This document shows, in pieces, positions 24,877-33,721 of a DNA stretch of 46,460 bases. The notes under the pieces were generated by a model. That model did no database searches. It was given only the letters and a program-made list of their open reading frames with translations, and was not told the DNA's origin. The translations under genes and the position numbers were made by a program. The DNA is taken from the IMG/VR virus record IMGVR_UViG_3300046684_000128, positions 1-46,460 of that record, one strand, 5' to 3'. Position 1 is the first letter of the stretch; each line of letters opens with the position of its first letter. This DNA comes from a virus.

Positions 24877-27534
24877 TTATGCGCTCACGGTGGGGGTGAA
24901 GATGCCAGCACCTGGCCAGCGGAAACGCCAGTCGGCGGCCGATTTTTCTAGTGGGGTAGGCATCGACGCAACGCGTTGCTCGATAGCGTCATACCAGCCT
25001 TGATACTTGGCGCAAGCCGCAGCAATCTTGGTTGCATTCGGCACGTAGAAATCGAAATCTCGACGCATAAAAGCGTATTGCGCGCGGAAGTGCTGCGGGC
25101 TATCCCGCTCGATTTGGTCGTTGTACACGCCACCGTAAGGATTGCCGTTCGGACGCCGCACCCAGTCCTCAACGCCTGTTTTTGGCTGAACGTTGGCCGC
25201 CCAGTCCGCCCAGCTCGCGGCTACCGGAGGTAGCGGGGCGCCAACCGGTACAGCGACGGTCCCGTTCATGTAGTACTCGTATCGGCCGTCGGTGTCGATA
25301 GCCCAGTCCAGGCTATATCGGTCGTAGCACTGAATCCAGAACGTCATTGCGTCCCGGTTGGCCTGCGACTTATTCCACAGCATATCCCACACGCCTGTCG
25401 TTTTCATCGTGAGGAACACCGCGGCCATGTAGAACGACATGGAGGAGCACCCGCTTTGCGAACGTGCTGCGTGATAGCCGCCTGGCTGGTCTTCGGTGGT
25501 GTCGATCAACGGCGTGCCTAAGTTGCGGATACCGTCGAAATAGATTCCCGGCGTGCCGTTCTGCGCGGGGGCCATCACGGTTTTGCGCATGGAATCGAGG
25601 TTGTACTGCATGCGGTCTTCGACCAGTGCCCGTGAGATTCCAAGGGTCGGGTGTTCGGACGCCAGTTTCCACGCCATTGTCATGGTGCCCCAGTGCCAGG
25701 CATCCTGCCGTGCCATGAAACGGGAAGTGTAATCCGGGTTTGCGACACGGCCGCCACCGAACCACGCCAGGCAATTTGATATGTAGTAGTGCTTATGGGA
25801 CACCAGGTGGGCCGGGCTGTTCAGGAACAGCGCGCCGTGGCCGGCTTGCTCGTGCGCGTGCATGTAGTCGACCGCGTCGCCGTTCCACGGCCGACGGCCG
25901 AATTTGTCGCGCGCGCCGCCGCCTGTAAGCCGCGTCGTGAACAGGGGGATCCGGTTATCGGGATTGGCCACGGTGCCGTCGCCGTAATACGAACCCGTAT
26001 GCATCCACTCGTTGCGGTTGGCTTCTGCAACCGGAATCGACGCGAACGATTTGACATCGCGGAAGAAGTGGCGCGACTGGTTGAAATATGCCTTGGTGTA
26101 CGCCCACATGCCGCTCTTGTAGGGGACATTACCTTTCAACCGCACGCCGTTCGGTTGGGTCATGTACAGCGAAAGCCAAGCCGGGTAGTAACACCGGTTG
26201 GGACGCGGTCCGCCAGGACCAGTGTATCGGTCTTGACCGCTAATTGATCCCACTTCGTAGTCCCACCCCGAAACGCGCCATGCGCGATGGATGGAGCTGC
26301 CGATTTGGGCGTCACTATCAAACAGGTACGGGTCAACCGCGTTAGGGTAATCGATGCTGTTGTAGGGGGCGTTCGCCATCGGCCATTGCGGTAGCGCGTT
26401 CATGTGCAGCGTGCCGTCTATCTGCTTGTCGTCGTCGCTCATCGGAACCCACGCCCCCGAGCCCCACGAGATTTTACAGGTGGAAGGGCGCAGAATGTCG
26501 GTCTTGAAGCCGTTAAAAAACTTGCGCGCCTTGGCGTTCATCTTCGGCTCGTGCGACTGCCAAAACAGCATATTCGCGCACGTAAAGGACGGGCGCAGCG
26601 CCACCGTGGTGCTGCGCGGCACGCCGGTGCTTGGGTCGTTGATCGGGAGGCCGTCGTGGAGTTCAAAGGTGTATAGCACCCTGTCGCTCGCGTCGAGAAT
26701 CTGGCCTTTGAACGGCGGCGGGATCGTCACATCGCTGGTTGCATCGTACCCCGTCACAGAGGGGTATTTCGCGGCCCACGCCGTCCCGTAGGGGCGACAA
26801 TTCACAAGCACCTGATGCAGTGGCACCGCGGCTTCGGCGTTACAATCCGCATTCATGCTCAGCAACAGAATGCCAAACTCAAAAGCGTCGAAGATAATTG
26901 TCTGGCTGGATTTGGTAACGCGCACGTCCCCCATCGACTCGGCCACCTCGGGATCGGTCATCACGAGATTGACGTCGCGCGTGTCAAACGGGATTGTGCC
27001 CACCGTCACGGGGGCGGCGGGGTTGGTGTAGTTGATGATACGGAACTTGGCGGGCGCGTTCGCGTCTAGCAAAGGGGGAATCGGCCCCACTCCGGTGGCC
27101 AGCAGAGGCGGTGACTTAACGCCAGTACCCGCGGAGAACGAAAAGCCCACGCTCGCCGCGCCGGTTGGGTTAGCGCCCAAGATGAAGTCTTTCCCGCTGC
27201 CGGGTAGCCCGAGCGTGCCTTGAACCCAATGCCCGCCGCCTTCGATGCGCAGGACACACGCGCCGGTCCCTAAATCAGCGGCAAGATTCACCGAGGCCGC
27301 GCCAATTATGCCGAAATCGGTAATGTCCCCGCTGTAAAGCGTAAGGGTGCCGGTATTGGCCAGGTTCAAAAATTCGGTGCCAGTGGTCGCCGGACTCGTG
27401 GCCGCTGCGTTCGAATCACGAAAGCAGCGCACCCGACGGGCGGTTCCGAGAGCAGTTCGCACCTTGGCGGCCCAATCCACTTTAGTGGGTGAGCCGGTGA
27501 GAATAGCCGCCAAAGATGGGCTAACTGTCAGCAT
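24877..27534 (-). CDS. Large virion-associated protein, unknown (885 aa)
   Basis: An 885-residue protein between the capsid and connector genes. The N-terminal ~140 residues (RRVRCFRDSNAAATSPATTG, NTGTLTLYSGDITDFGI) form a beta domain of the kind found in small phage structural proteins here, perhaps the virion anchor. The rest is rich in W, Y, H and helical segments with repeated blocks such as GDAVDYMHAHEQAGHGALFL, DAWHWGTMTMAWKLASEHP and SQSGCSSMSFYMAAVFL, suggesting an alpha/alpha-toroid enzyme such as a polysaccharide lyase or glycosidase. I cannot assign a family or catalytic residues. The size and the place are unusual for a head gene. Confidence 0.65.
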   Translation of the reverse strand: MLTVSPSLAAILTGSPTKVDWAAKVRTALGTARRVRCFRDSNAAATSPATTGTEFLNLANTGTLTLYSGDITDFGIIGAASVNLAADLGTGACVLRIEGGGHWVQGTLGLPGSGKDFILGANPTGAASVGFSFSAGTGVKSPPLLATGVGPIPPLLDANAPAKFRIINYTNPAAPVTVGTIPFDTRDVNLVMTDPEVAESMGDVRVTKSSQTIIFDAFEFGILLLSMNADCNAEAAVPLHQVLVNCRPYGTAWAAKYPSVTGYDATSDVTIPPPFKGQILDASDRVLYTFELHDGLPINDPSTGVPRSTTVALRPSFTCANMLFWQSHEPKMNAKARKFFNGFKTDILRPSTCKISWGSGAWVPMSDDDKQIDGTLHMNALPQWPMANAPYNSIDYPNAVDPYLFDSDAQIGSSIHRAWRVSGWDYEVGSISGQDRYTGPGGPRPNRCYYPAWLSLYMTQPNGVRLKGNVPYKSGMWAYTKAYFNQSRHFFRDVKSFASIPVAEANRNEWMHTGSYYGDGTVANPDNRIPLFTTRLTGGGARDKFGRRPWNGDAVDYMHAHEQAGHGALFLNSPAHLVSHKHYYISNCLAWFGGGRVANPDYTSRFMARQDAWHWGTMTMAWKLASEHPTLGISRALVEDRMQYNLDSMRKTVMAPAQNGTPGIYFDGIRNLGTPLIDTTEDQPGGYHAARSQSGCSSMSFYMAAVFLTMKTTGVWDMLWNKSQANRDAMTFWIQCYDRYSLDWAIDTDGRYEYYMNGTVAVPVGAPLPPVAASWADWAANVQPKTGVEDWVRRPNGNPYGGVYNDQIERDSPQHFRAQYAFMRRDFDFYVPNATKIAAACAKYQGWYDAIEQRVASMPTPLEKSAADWRFRWPGAGIFTPTVSA

Positions 27535-27553
27535 GCGCTACCTCTTTCGTAAG

Positions 27554-27862
27554 TTACTTCTTCGCGGCGGTTTTGTTGCGGGCTGGCTGTTCCATCTTGT
27601 TTTCCATCGGCTGTGCGGCCTTGCCGTCGCCCAGCACGTCGTCGGCGTCGTCCACCACGACGTCGCCCGCGTGCTTGGCCTGCGGCTGCGCGTCAGCCTG
27701 GGTCTGTTCCGGGTCGCCCTTCGCGTCCAGGCTCACGAAGCCTGCTTTCTCCAGCTCCTTGGCGTCCGCCGGGTTCATTGCGTACACGCCGTCCTTTTTC
27801 GCGTCCACGTTGCCGTGGGAGAACGCTTGGAGGGCCGTGACGAGGGTCTTTTGCTTTGCCAT
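27554..27862 (-). CDS. Small capsid-associated protein
   Basis: A 102-residue protein. The first half (MAKQKTLVTALQAFSHGNVD, then NPADAKELEKAGFVSL) matches short phage proteins encoded right after the major capsid gene, often with an FSHG and EKAGLV pattern. The second half is a disordered Q/D/K-rich tail ending ARNKTAAKK. A head accessory or DNA-interacting role is possible. Function unproven. Confidence 0.65.
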   Translation of the reverse strand: MAKQKTLVTALQAFSHGNVDAKKDGVYAMNPADAKELEKAGFVSLDAKGDPEQTQADAQPQAKHAGDVVVDDADDVLGDGKAAQPMENKMEQPARNKTAAKK

Positions 27863-27917
27863 GATGTACTCCCATGATGTTTTAAGAGGGCGACACCGTA
27901 GCGCCGCCCGCTTTGCT

Positions 27918-29210
27918 TTACGCGATGGTCAACGAACCTTTAACGAACGCTTCCGGACGGTACACCGCCAGGCCGAGACGTTCTTCAATCAGAACAGTTA
28001 CCAAATTGTTAACAAAGTCGTCTTCGTTCTCGGTGGCAATAACCACCGCTGCGTCTTCGCGGTCGAAGACCTGCGCGCCGAGCTGGAACGCGCCGGCCAG
28101 GAACTGGCCGACGGCCATAGCCTGGGTGCTCACCACCGGGCGATTCCACAGCGTCGGCGACATGGTGCCCTGCGGGTTGCCGATCAGATAGCGGCCATTG
28201 TCGTCCTTGAGCAGTTCGATGTTGCACCAGTCAGTCGGGTTCAGCACCACGCCGTCCGAAGGGAACTCGGCCAGCTCGGCTTGCAGCAGCGCCAGGCGCA
28301 GCAGATCGATTGCCGTGGTCGGCGCCGTCGCGCCCGTCGGCAGCGCGTAGGCGGTCGCCTGGGTGTAGATGCCGTTCAGGTTGTTGCCGACGCCCGAGCC
28401 GTTCAGCATTTGGGCTTCTTCGCGGAAGCGCAGCATGTAGCGCAGGCGGTAGTCGATGAACGACTGCAGGCCGGGCAGGTCGGCCAGGATCTCGGTCGAT
28501 GCCTTCATGAACGTTGCGATTTTCTTGACGGTCTCGGTAACGGTGGTCATCGAGATGGACGATTCCGGCTTGCGCGCGCCCTCGGCGACCGGCGCGGCGT
28601 TGTTCACGTAGCCGGTTTCCTTCGGATAGATGATGATCGGCTTATCGGTGCGGCCGGGGGCGATCAGGTCGCGCAGGAAGAAACGACGATCCGGAATGCG
28701 CAGCATGCCCGGCAGACGGTTGGGCTCGATAGCCGCGCCGACGTTGCCCGCGCCCGCACCTACCGCGCTGTTGACGTACTTGACGTCCAGTTGGATCGAT
28801 TGGCCCTTACGCAGCTTTTGCGAGCCGTCCGAGTAGCCCTTGAGGGCTTCGTTCTCGATGGCTTGCATGCCAATGGACTTGGTGCCGACGTCCTTGCCGG
28901 CGTCTTCGGCGCGGGCTTGCTTCTGCTGCACTTCCTTGAGCGCGTTCTGCAGCTCGCCTTGTTTCAACAGCAGCTCGTCGACGCGCTCTTTCTGGCCTTC
29001 GGCCATGGCGATGCCCTTCTTAGCTTCGGCGATAGCTTTTTCGCCTTCCGCTTTAACTTCGGCGCTGATACGGTCGAGCGCCTTTACGACTTCGTCCGGC
29101 GGGCTATCGAACATCGCCAGTTTGGTATAGAACATGCGGCCCAGCGGACGCGCGGCGATAGCCAGCATTTCCAGCAGGAAGTATTTAATCCGGATTTTAA
29201 GGAGTTTCAT
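27918..29210 (-). CDS. Major capsid protein, HK97 fold
   Basis: A 430-residue HK97-type capsid protein. The first ~120 residues (DEVVKALDRISAEVKAEGEK and the following long heptads) are a coiled-coil delta domain that acts as internal scaffold and is removed by the protease. The mature part carries IPDRRFFLRDLIAPG, AAPVAEGARKPESS, FMKASTEILADLPGLQSFID and GVVLNPTDWCNIELLKDDNG, all hallmarks of the family, with AYRPEAFVKGSLTIA-like C terminus (VYRPEAFVKGSLTIA). No separate scaffold gene is visible, in agreement with the delta domain. Confidence 0.95.
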   Translation of the reverse strand: MKLLKIRIKYFLLEMLAIAARPLGRMFYTKLAMFDSPPDEVVKALDRISAEVKAEGEKAIAEAKKGIAMAEGQKERVDELLLKQGELQNALKEVQQKQARAEDAGKDVGTKSIGMQAIENEALKGYSDGSQKLRKGQSIQLDVKYVNSAVGAGAGNVGAAIEPNRLPGMLRIPDRRFFLRDLIAPGRTDKPIIIYPKETGYVNNAAPVAEGARKPESSISMTTVTETVKKIATFMKASTEILADLPGLQSFIDYRLRYMLRFREEAQMLNGSGVGNNLNGIYTQATAYALPTGATAPTTAIDLLRLALLQAELAEFPSDGVVLNPTDWCNIELLKDDNGRYLIGNPQGTMSPTLWNRPVVSTQAMAVGQFLAGAFQLGAQVFDREDAAVVIATENEDDFVNNLVTVLIEERLGLAVYRPEAFVKGSLTIA

Positions 29211-29221
29211 TTTGTTTGCCT

Positions 29222-29911
29222 TTATCGGGTGAGGGTAAATTTCGACAGCAGGTTTAAAACTTCGCCTTTGGCGCTGTCGGGCTCACCCCGATGCAGCTTG
29301 CTCAAACCGTTATTGGCGATGAACGCGGCTTGAGTTTTCGAAAACCCTGCCTCGCGCAGGAAATCCTCAAAATCTTTCAGGGCCGGCAATTGGCCGGCTT
29401 TAATCATGGCTTGAAACGCGGACTTGACGTTGTCCACCTGGGCCTTGTCGTTTGCCGGGAACGTCACCGGGCTAATCTCGCGCAAATCCAATTCCGTCAA
29501 GGTGCGGATACTGGTTTTCTCGTCGTAGCTGTCGGCGCGCACGTAGTACCCGATGGACAAGCCTTTAACGAGCTTGTGTTTCATGAGCGCGTACGCCTCG
29601 CGGGCCAGTTGCACCTCGTTTTTGAGCAAAAAGCCCTCGACATAAAGGCCGTGGGTGTCCTCGGTTAGCTTGGTATAGCCGCCGATAGGCTTGTCTGATT
29701 GGTGTTGCCACAGGGCCGGCAGCGGGTCGCCCGACGACGCAATGGTGGCAAGGCTCGATTTGAAAGCGCCGGGGGCCACGATTTCGCGGTACGAATCGAC
29801 GTTACCGAAAACGGAGCCATAGCCCGAAAACGTACCGTCGTCTTTCACGTCGCCGGATTTGAACGCAAATTGTTTGCGCAGCATTTCGCCGCCTGATTCT
29901 TTACGTTTCAT
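29222..29911 (-). CDS. Prohead protease, HK97 type
   Basis: A 229-residue serine protease from ATG 29911; an upstream TTG at 29926 is in frame but less likely. GTFSGYGSVFGNVDSYREIV opens the family domain. The catalytic pair is probably H70 in LPALWQHQSDKPIGG and S119 in LVKGLSIGYYV, and ELDLREISPVTFPAN follows. It cleaves the capsid delta domain during prohead maturation. It overlaps the portal gene by 11 nt. The C-terminal helical tail (FEDFLREAGFSKTQAAFIAN) is the usual extension. Confidence 0.95.
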   Translation of the reverse strand: MKRKESGGEMLRKQFAFKSGDVKDDGTFSGYGSVFGNVDSYREIVAPGAFKSSLATIASSGDPLPALWQHQSDKPIGGYTKLTEDTHGLYVEGFLLKNEVQLAREAYALMKHKLVKGLSIGYYVRADSYDEKTSIRTLTELDLREISPVTFPANDKAQVDNVKSAFQAMIKAGQLPALKDFEDFLREAGFSKTQAAFIANNGLSKLHRGEPDSAKGEVLNLLSKFTLTR

Positions 29912-31196
29912 GTTCTTTGCTCCCAATTCCGAGCGCCGCTTTCAGCGCATCGATTGCGTTACCCGCCGCCGTAGTTGTTTTACCCAACATTTTAGCAGGG
30001 ACGAGATTGCTTTGCACCGTCAATTCGTCGCCGCCATCTTTCTCGTCCAGATTCTCGAGGTCGCGCACCTCGTTGCGGGTCATAATACCGTTTTGCACCA
30101 TGGTGCTATAAAACGCCGCGCGACCCGCGCTATCCGCGCGCAAAAGACCCTCCACCGAGAATTCGGCGTATATCCGGCCGCGTTCGCCGGATCGCAAAAG
30201 CCATTTCGAAATGCCTTGCTCCAGGCGCTTGGTGTAAGCGCGCAGCACGTACTGCAGGAATCCCAAATTGATTTGTTCGCGGCCGGTGCCCCAGTTGGAT
30301 ACCGCGGTGCCGTGGCCGATCATGGACGGATTCATGCCGAACCAGCGGCACAAGTCCTCCACCTTGAATTGCATCGTTTCCAAAAGCTGCGCGTCCTCGG
30401 CGGTAAGCGAGAGCTGCTGGTATTTCATGCCGCCCTCGATAAGCCGGAGCGGGCCGCCCTCGATAGACGACATCATGCCGTCCGCGATGGCTTCTTTAAC
30501 TTGCTTACGCTGGCCTTGCGTCAGAATCTCGTCGCGCGTCACCACCGCCACCGGGCGCAGATCATTCGAATACAGCTTTGCGCCGGCTCGCTCGGCGGAC
30601 ATCGCGCCGCCCATGGACCGCGCGCCGTACTGGATAACCGACAGCCCACCAAACCCTTTCGGAACCCAAATTTCCCGGTCGGTGTATTCCTGCATACCCT
30701 TTACGGGGTGGTTGTACGGGTAAATAATCGAGCCGTTGGCTAACACGCGCGGCGTGCCCATCCGGGAAAAGTCCAGCACCCGCAGTTCGATTGCTTGGTC
30801 GTTCACGTCGCGCGGGGCGTAGACGTACGCCCGGCCGCGCAGCATGAGATTGGCTACCAGCTCTTCCCAAAACTCAACCGCGATTTGATCGGCGTTCGGG
30901 GAATCGTGCAGCAGCGCATAAAGCCAGTGGTCGGCGGCTACCGCACGGCCCTTGGGTTTGCGGCGGTAGACGATACAGGGAAGGGTGGCGACGGTTTCCG
31001 CCGTCAGCTTGACGCAGGCGAAGACGACGGAAAGGGTAAGGGCACTATCCAGGGTGACGCACTGGCCAGTATCTTTGTTCACCAGCAGATTGCCCAACGC
31101 GCTTCGGAACCCTGCGGCGTCGCTCAGTCGAAACGGGGCCGATAAAAGGCTAACCGTTTTTTGTAGCAGGGCCGCAGTCTTCGTTTTTAGCGTCAT
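29901..31196 (-). CDS. Portal protein, HK97 type
   Basis: A 431-residue portal. Family features seen: TLSVVFACVKLTAETVATLP near residue 55, PNADQIAVEFWEELVANLML, IWVPKGFGGLSVIQYGARSM region with hinge, AQLLETMQFKVEDLCRWFGM, and PSMIGHGTAVSNWGTGREQI. These are the classic HK97 gp3 signatures. It forms the dodecameric DNA gate at one capsid vertex. It lies 0 nt from the terminase and overlaps the protease gene. Confidence 0.95.
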   Translation of the reverse strand: MTLKTKTAALLQKTVSLLSAPFRLSDAAGFRSALGNLLVNKDTGQCVTLDSALTLSVVFACVKLTAETVATLPCIVYRRKPKGRAVAADHWLYALLHDSPNADQIAVEFWEELVANLMLRGRAYVYAPRDVNDQAIELRVLDFSRMGTPRVLANGSIIYPYNHPVKGMQEYTDREIWVPKGFGGLSVIQYGARSMGGAMSAERAGAKLYSNDLRPVAVVTRDEILTQGQRKQVKEAIADGMMSSIEGGPLRLIEGGMKYQQLSLTAEDAQLLETMQFKVEDLCRWFGMNPSMIGHGTAVSNWGTGREQINLGFLQYVLRAYTKRLEQGISKWLLRSGERGRIYAEFSVEGLLRADSAGRAAFYSTMVQNGIMTRNEVRDLENLDEKDGGDELTVQSNLVPAKMLGKTTTAAGNAIDALKAALGIGSKEHET

Positions 31197-32822
31197 TTAA
31201 AAATATACCGGGTCGTTAAGTGCGTCGTCTAGATAGCCTTCTTCGTCTATCTCTTGCGGCATAACGCCCACCGCGATTGCAAGCGCCACCATGCCGTCGA
31301 TACGTCCGCGCAGCGTTTTCTTATCGAACTTGCGCGCACCGGAGTCGCCCACCACCTTGGCGTTAAAAGCGCACATGTTTAAAACGGGGTGGTTCCCGTG
31401 CTTTAGCTGAGCATTTAGTAATTTTACCTCAAGATCCCGTAGAGCGGGGGTCATGCTTGCCGTACCCTGCCCGAATTCTACGAATTTGTCAATTTCTTGT
31501 TGGGAAAACAGCGATTCTCCCGTCTTTTCGTCCTCTTTCTTTAACCATTCCATTAAAAACTTCATCAAGTACCTATCGAACCCGAATAGCACCACGTCGA
31601 ATTCGTCGAATATCTGGCGCAGGTATTGCGCGACGTGGCGGTACTCGATAGCTTTGCCCGGCGTGGTGAATAGAAAACCCTCTTTGTGCCAAACGTCATA
31701 TGGCACCTTGTCTTTCTCGGATCGCTCGCGCAGGCCGTGCTCGGGCAACCAGAAATATGGGAATACCCCGCCGTCGTCCTCGTCCACCAGGACGGCCGCT
31801 GTGAGGTCGGAAACGCTGGACAGGTCCAAGCCCCCATAAACGCGGCGGCGGCCTTGGCGGGGCGGTGGCGTGGCTCCGTTGGCCTGCCAGATGGACCTCG
31901 ACACGAACGGGGCGGACGCTTCCACCCGCTGATTCAAATTGAGGTTCCGGAACTCCGGTTCAAACGACGGTTGCGCGCTCGCTTTGACGCAAAGCTTCCG
32001 CATATCCTTTATCGACCGGAATACGCCGAGGGCCGGATTCGATAGCGCCCATTCCTTTTCGTCGTCCAGCGGCACCTCCACCACCGTACCGTCCAACAGC
32101 GTGCGCTCCATTGGCGTCGTGTGGACGTGGACAACGATGTGCGGATCCGGGTTTGCTATCTGCGCGTCGATAATCTGCGAAAGCATATCAACGTCGGTTG
32201 GCGCTTGCGTCGAAATGATAATTTTCATCGCGTTTTCGTACGCGCCCTGCGCCGTTTCCAGGGCGGTGACAAAGTCGTTTGTCGGGCCGCGCACCTGGCC
32301 CATTTCGTCGAAGATAATCAGGACGGGGGATAAACCGTGTTTCGTCTTAGCTTCGGCGGACAGCGCGTTATATTCGACGTTCTTGGACAGGCCGAGCAAA
32401 GACTTATTCGATGGGAACACGCGCACGCGCGGCGACAGGGTCGGCGACGATTCTACCATCTTGCGCATGAGCTTAAACACGATTGCCGCTTGGTCCTTGG
32501 ATAACGCGCCGCTGACGATTTGCGAATTCTCCACAGCTTCGGGGCCGGCGATGTGCGCCAGGCCGAGGCCGGCAATCAAACCCGTTTTGCCGTTCTTCCG
32601 CCCGATGGACAGCACCGCCGTGTGGGTGCCGTGCGGATTGTCGTACACCTCCAGGATGAAATCAATCTGGAACTGTTCCAGCCTCATGGGCTGGCCGAGC
32701 AAATCACCCTCCGGCACCGGGCAATGCGTTTCGATGAAGGCGACGACGCGCTGTCCCCGCGTACGCGGGAACGGGAACGCGGGCTTTCGAATGCCAGGTG
32801 ATTTGGTCGGTTTTATTTTCAT
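31197..32822 (-). CDS. terL: Terminase large subunit
   Basis: A 541-residue packaging motor. Walker A is SIGRKNGKT at residues 72-80, Walker B VLIIFDEMG around 168-176, and the motif-III-like KIIISTQAPT follows. The RNase H-like nuclease begins with YGGLDLSSVSDLTAAVLVDE around residue 328, with further acidic residues in VLFGFDRYLM and near IDGMVALAIA at the end. The type is that of HK97 and related cos phages. The start has no clear Shine-Dalgarno because the rightward promoter P3 begins 8 nt away, and it is separated from terS by two antisense genes. Confidence 0.95.
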   Translation of the reverse strand: MKIKPTKSPGIRKPAFPFPRTRGQRVVAFIETHCPVPEGDLLGQPMRLEQFQIDFILEVYDNPHGTHTAVLSIGRKNGKTGLIAGLGLAHIAGPEAVENSQIVSGALSKDQAAIVFKLMRKMVESSPTLSPRVRVFPSNKSLLGLSKNVEYNALSAEAKTKHGLSPVLIIFDEMGQVRGPTNDFVTALETAQGAYENAMKIIISTQAPTDVDMLSQIIDAQIANPDPHIVVHVHTTPMERTLLDGTVVEVPLDDEKEWALSNPALGVFRSIKDMRKLCVKASAQPSFEPEFRNLNLNQRVEASAPFVSRSIWQANGATPPPRQGRRRVYGGLDLSSVSDLTAAVLVDEDDGGVFPYFWLPEHGLRERSEKDKVPYDVWHKEGFLFTTPGKAIEYRHVAQYLRQIFDEFDVVLFGFDRYLMKFLMEWLKKEDEKTGESLFSQQEIDKFVEFGQGTASMTPALRDLEVKLLNAQLKHGNHPVLNMCAFNAKVVGDSGARKFDKKTLRGRIDGMVALAIAVGVMPQEIDEEGYLDDALNDPVYF

Positions 32823-32829
32823 ATTCTAG

Positions 32830-32858
32830 TTGACACAACCATTTAGTTGTCCTATACT
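32830..32858 (+). promoter_or_regulatory. Promoter with embedded CAAC-N6-GTTG operator (P3)
   Basis: TTGACA at 32830-32835 and TATACT at 32853-32858 with a 17-bp spacer holding CAAC-CATTTA-GTTG and TCC. This is the best match to sigma-70 consensus in the set. It drives the antisense two-gene cassette between terL and terS and starts just upstream of the terL start codon on the other strand. Confidence 0.85.
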
Positions 32859-32894
32859 GATTTCACTGACCCAACAAACCAACCGGAGAAAATC

Positions 32895-33029
32895 ATGAAA
32901 TACGCCACATACAACACCGAATCTGACGCAAAACTGTTCGTTCGCATTGCCAATTTCACGGCAAACGGCCGCCACTTCTACGTCGTCCCGGTCTGCGCAG
33001 GCGTCTATGAAGTGTGGGAAAAAGTATGA
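32895..33029 (+). CDS. Small protein (44 aa) behind promoter P3
   Basis: The in-frame ORF begins upstream in the promoter, but ATG 32895 follows AACCGGAGAAAATC, nearly the leader of the gene at 3420. The product reads MKYATYNTESDAKLFVRIAN and ends VCAGVYEVWEKV, beta-rich and aromatic. No family recognised. It overlaps the next gene by ATGA and is transcribed against the terminase genes. Likely an inserted early accessory gene (moron), by context. Confidence 0.7.
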   Translation: MKYATYNTESDAKLFVRIANFTANGRHFYVVPVCAGVYEVWEKV

Positions 33030-33235
33030 GAATCGAGCGCCTAAATTACAGCCGCCAGCCGTGGCGGCTTTTAGATTCCGAGGGCCGGGAAATTTATATA
33101 CCTCAAGCGTTTGACCACCCTTCGCTCGGCCTGACGGTGCATAGTGGCCCCGTTTGCGGCGCGACAAAAAGCGAGTGCGTCGAGAACGCGCTGGCATTGC
33201 TCGGTGTTCTGCTGGAGCGCAGCCGCAAAAAATAA
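33026..33235 (+). CDS. Small protein (69 aa), second gene of the P3 cassette
   Basis: Starts at ATG 33026 within the stop of the 44-residue gene (ATGA), so it is translationally coupled. The product, MRIERLNYSRQPWRLLDSEG then YIPQAFDHPSLGLTVHSG and a C-terminal helix ENALALLGVLLERSRKK, is a small alpha/beta protein. Not recognised. Its stop abuts the terS stop from the other strand with no space. Confidence 0.7.
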   Translation: MRIERLNYSRQPWRLLDSEGREIYIPQAFDHPSLGLTVHSGPVCGATKSECVENALALLGVLLERSRKK

Positions 33236-33721
33236 TCACGCCAGCAACCCGTCGCCGTCCGCGCCCTCGGTGGCCACCTCTCCGGCCATGGCGCGGGCGT
33301 TCTTCTCCAGGGTCCGCGTCCCTTGCGGTTTGCGCGGGTCGCCGATGGCGCGGCCGATCATCTGTAGCGAGCGGCCCAACGCCATTTGCCGGCGGGCCAG
33401 GGCTTCGGATATACCCACCAGGGGATTCGCCACCAGGGTGCCGCGCTCGTTCTTGAGCACCCGGCCGTCCAGCGCAATCTCGGCGCGCACCTCTTCCTGT
33501 TCCGCCATGCACTCGGCCATCTGCGCGGCGATGGTGAGCTGGTGTTCGTTCCATTCGCTACGCGCACGGGCGCGCACGATGTCCGCGAAGTAGGGCTCCG
33601 CCGAAGCGGTTAATTGCACGTGGGCCGGCGGGCGCAGCTCCGGCGAGGCAGCGGCTTTCGCAGCGGCGATTGCGGCGGCGGCGCTGTCGCTGCGGGCCTG
33701 GCGGTTTTTAGCTGTTGCCAT
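33236..33721 (-). CDS. terS: Terminase small subunit
   Basis: A 161-residue protein of the phage terminase small subunit type. A basic N terminus (MATAKNRQARSDSAAAAIAA) precedes a helical core with LTASAEPYFADIVRARARSE, WNEHQLTIAAQMAECMAEQE, then KNERGTLVANPLVGISEALA and ALGRSLQMIGRAIGDPRKPQ, the pattern of the family. It should recognise the packaging site and recruit TerL. terS and terL are unusually split by two opposite-strand genes. Confidence 0.88.
   Translation of the reverse strand: MATAKNRQARSDSAAAAIAAAKAAASPELRPPAHVQLTASAEPYFADIVRARARSEWNEHQLTIAAQMAECMAEQEEVRAEIALDGRVLKNERGTLVANPLVGISEALARRQMALGRSLQMIGRAIGDPRKPQGTRTLEKNARAMAGEVATEGADGDGLLA

Noticed and set aside
27573-29333. 586-residue plus-strand ORF
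   Set aside because: It lies opposite the major capsid gene and its neighbours; long antisense frames are expected in GC-rich coding DNA, and it shows no domain.
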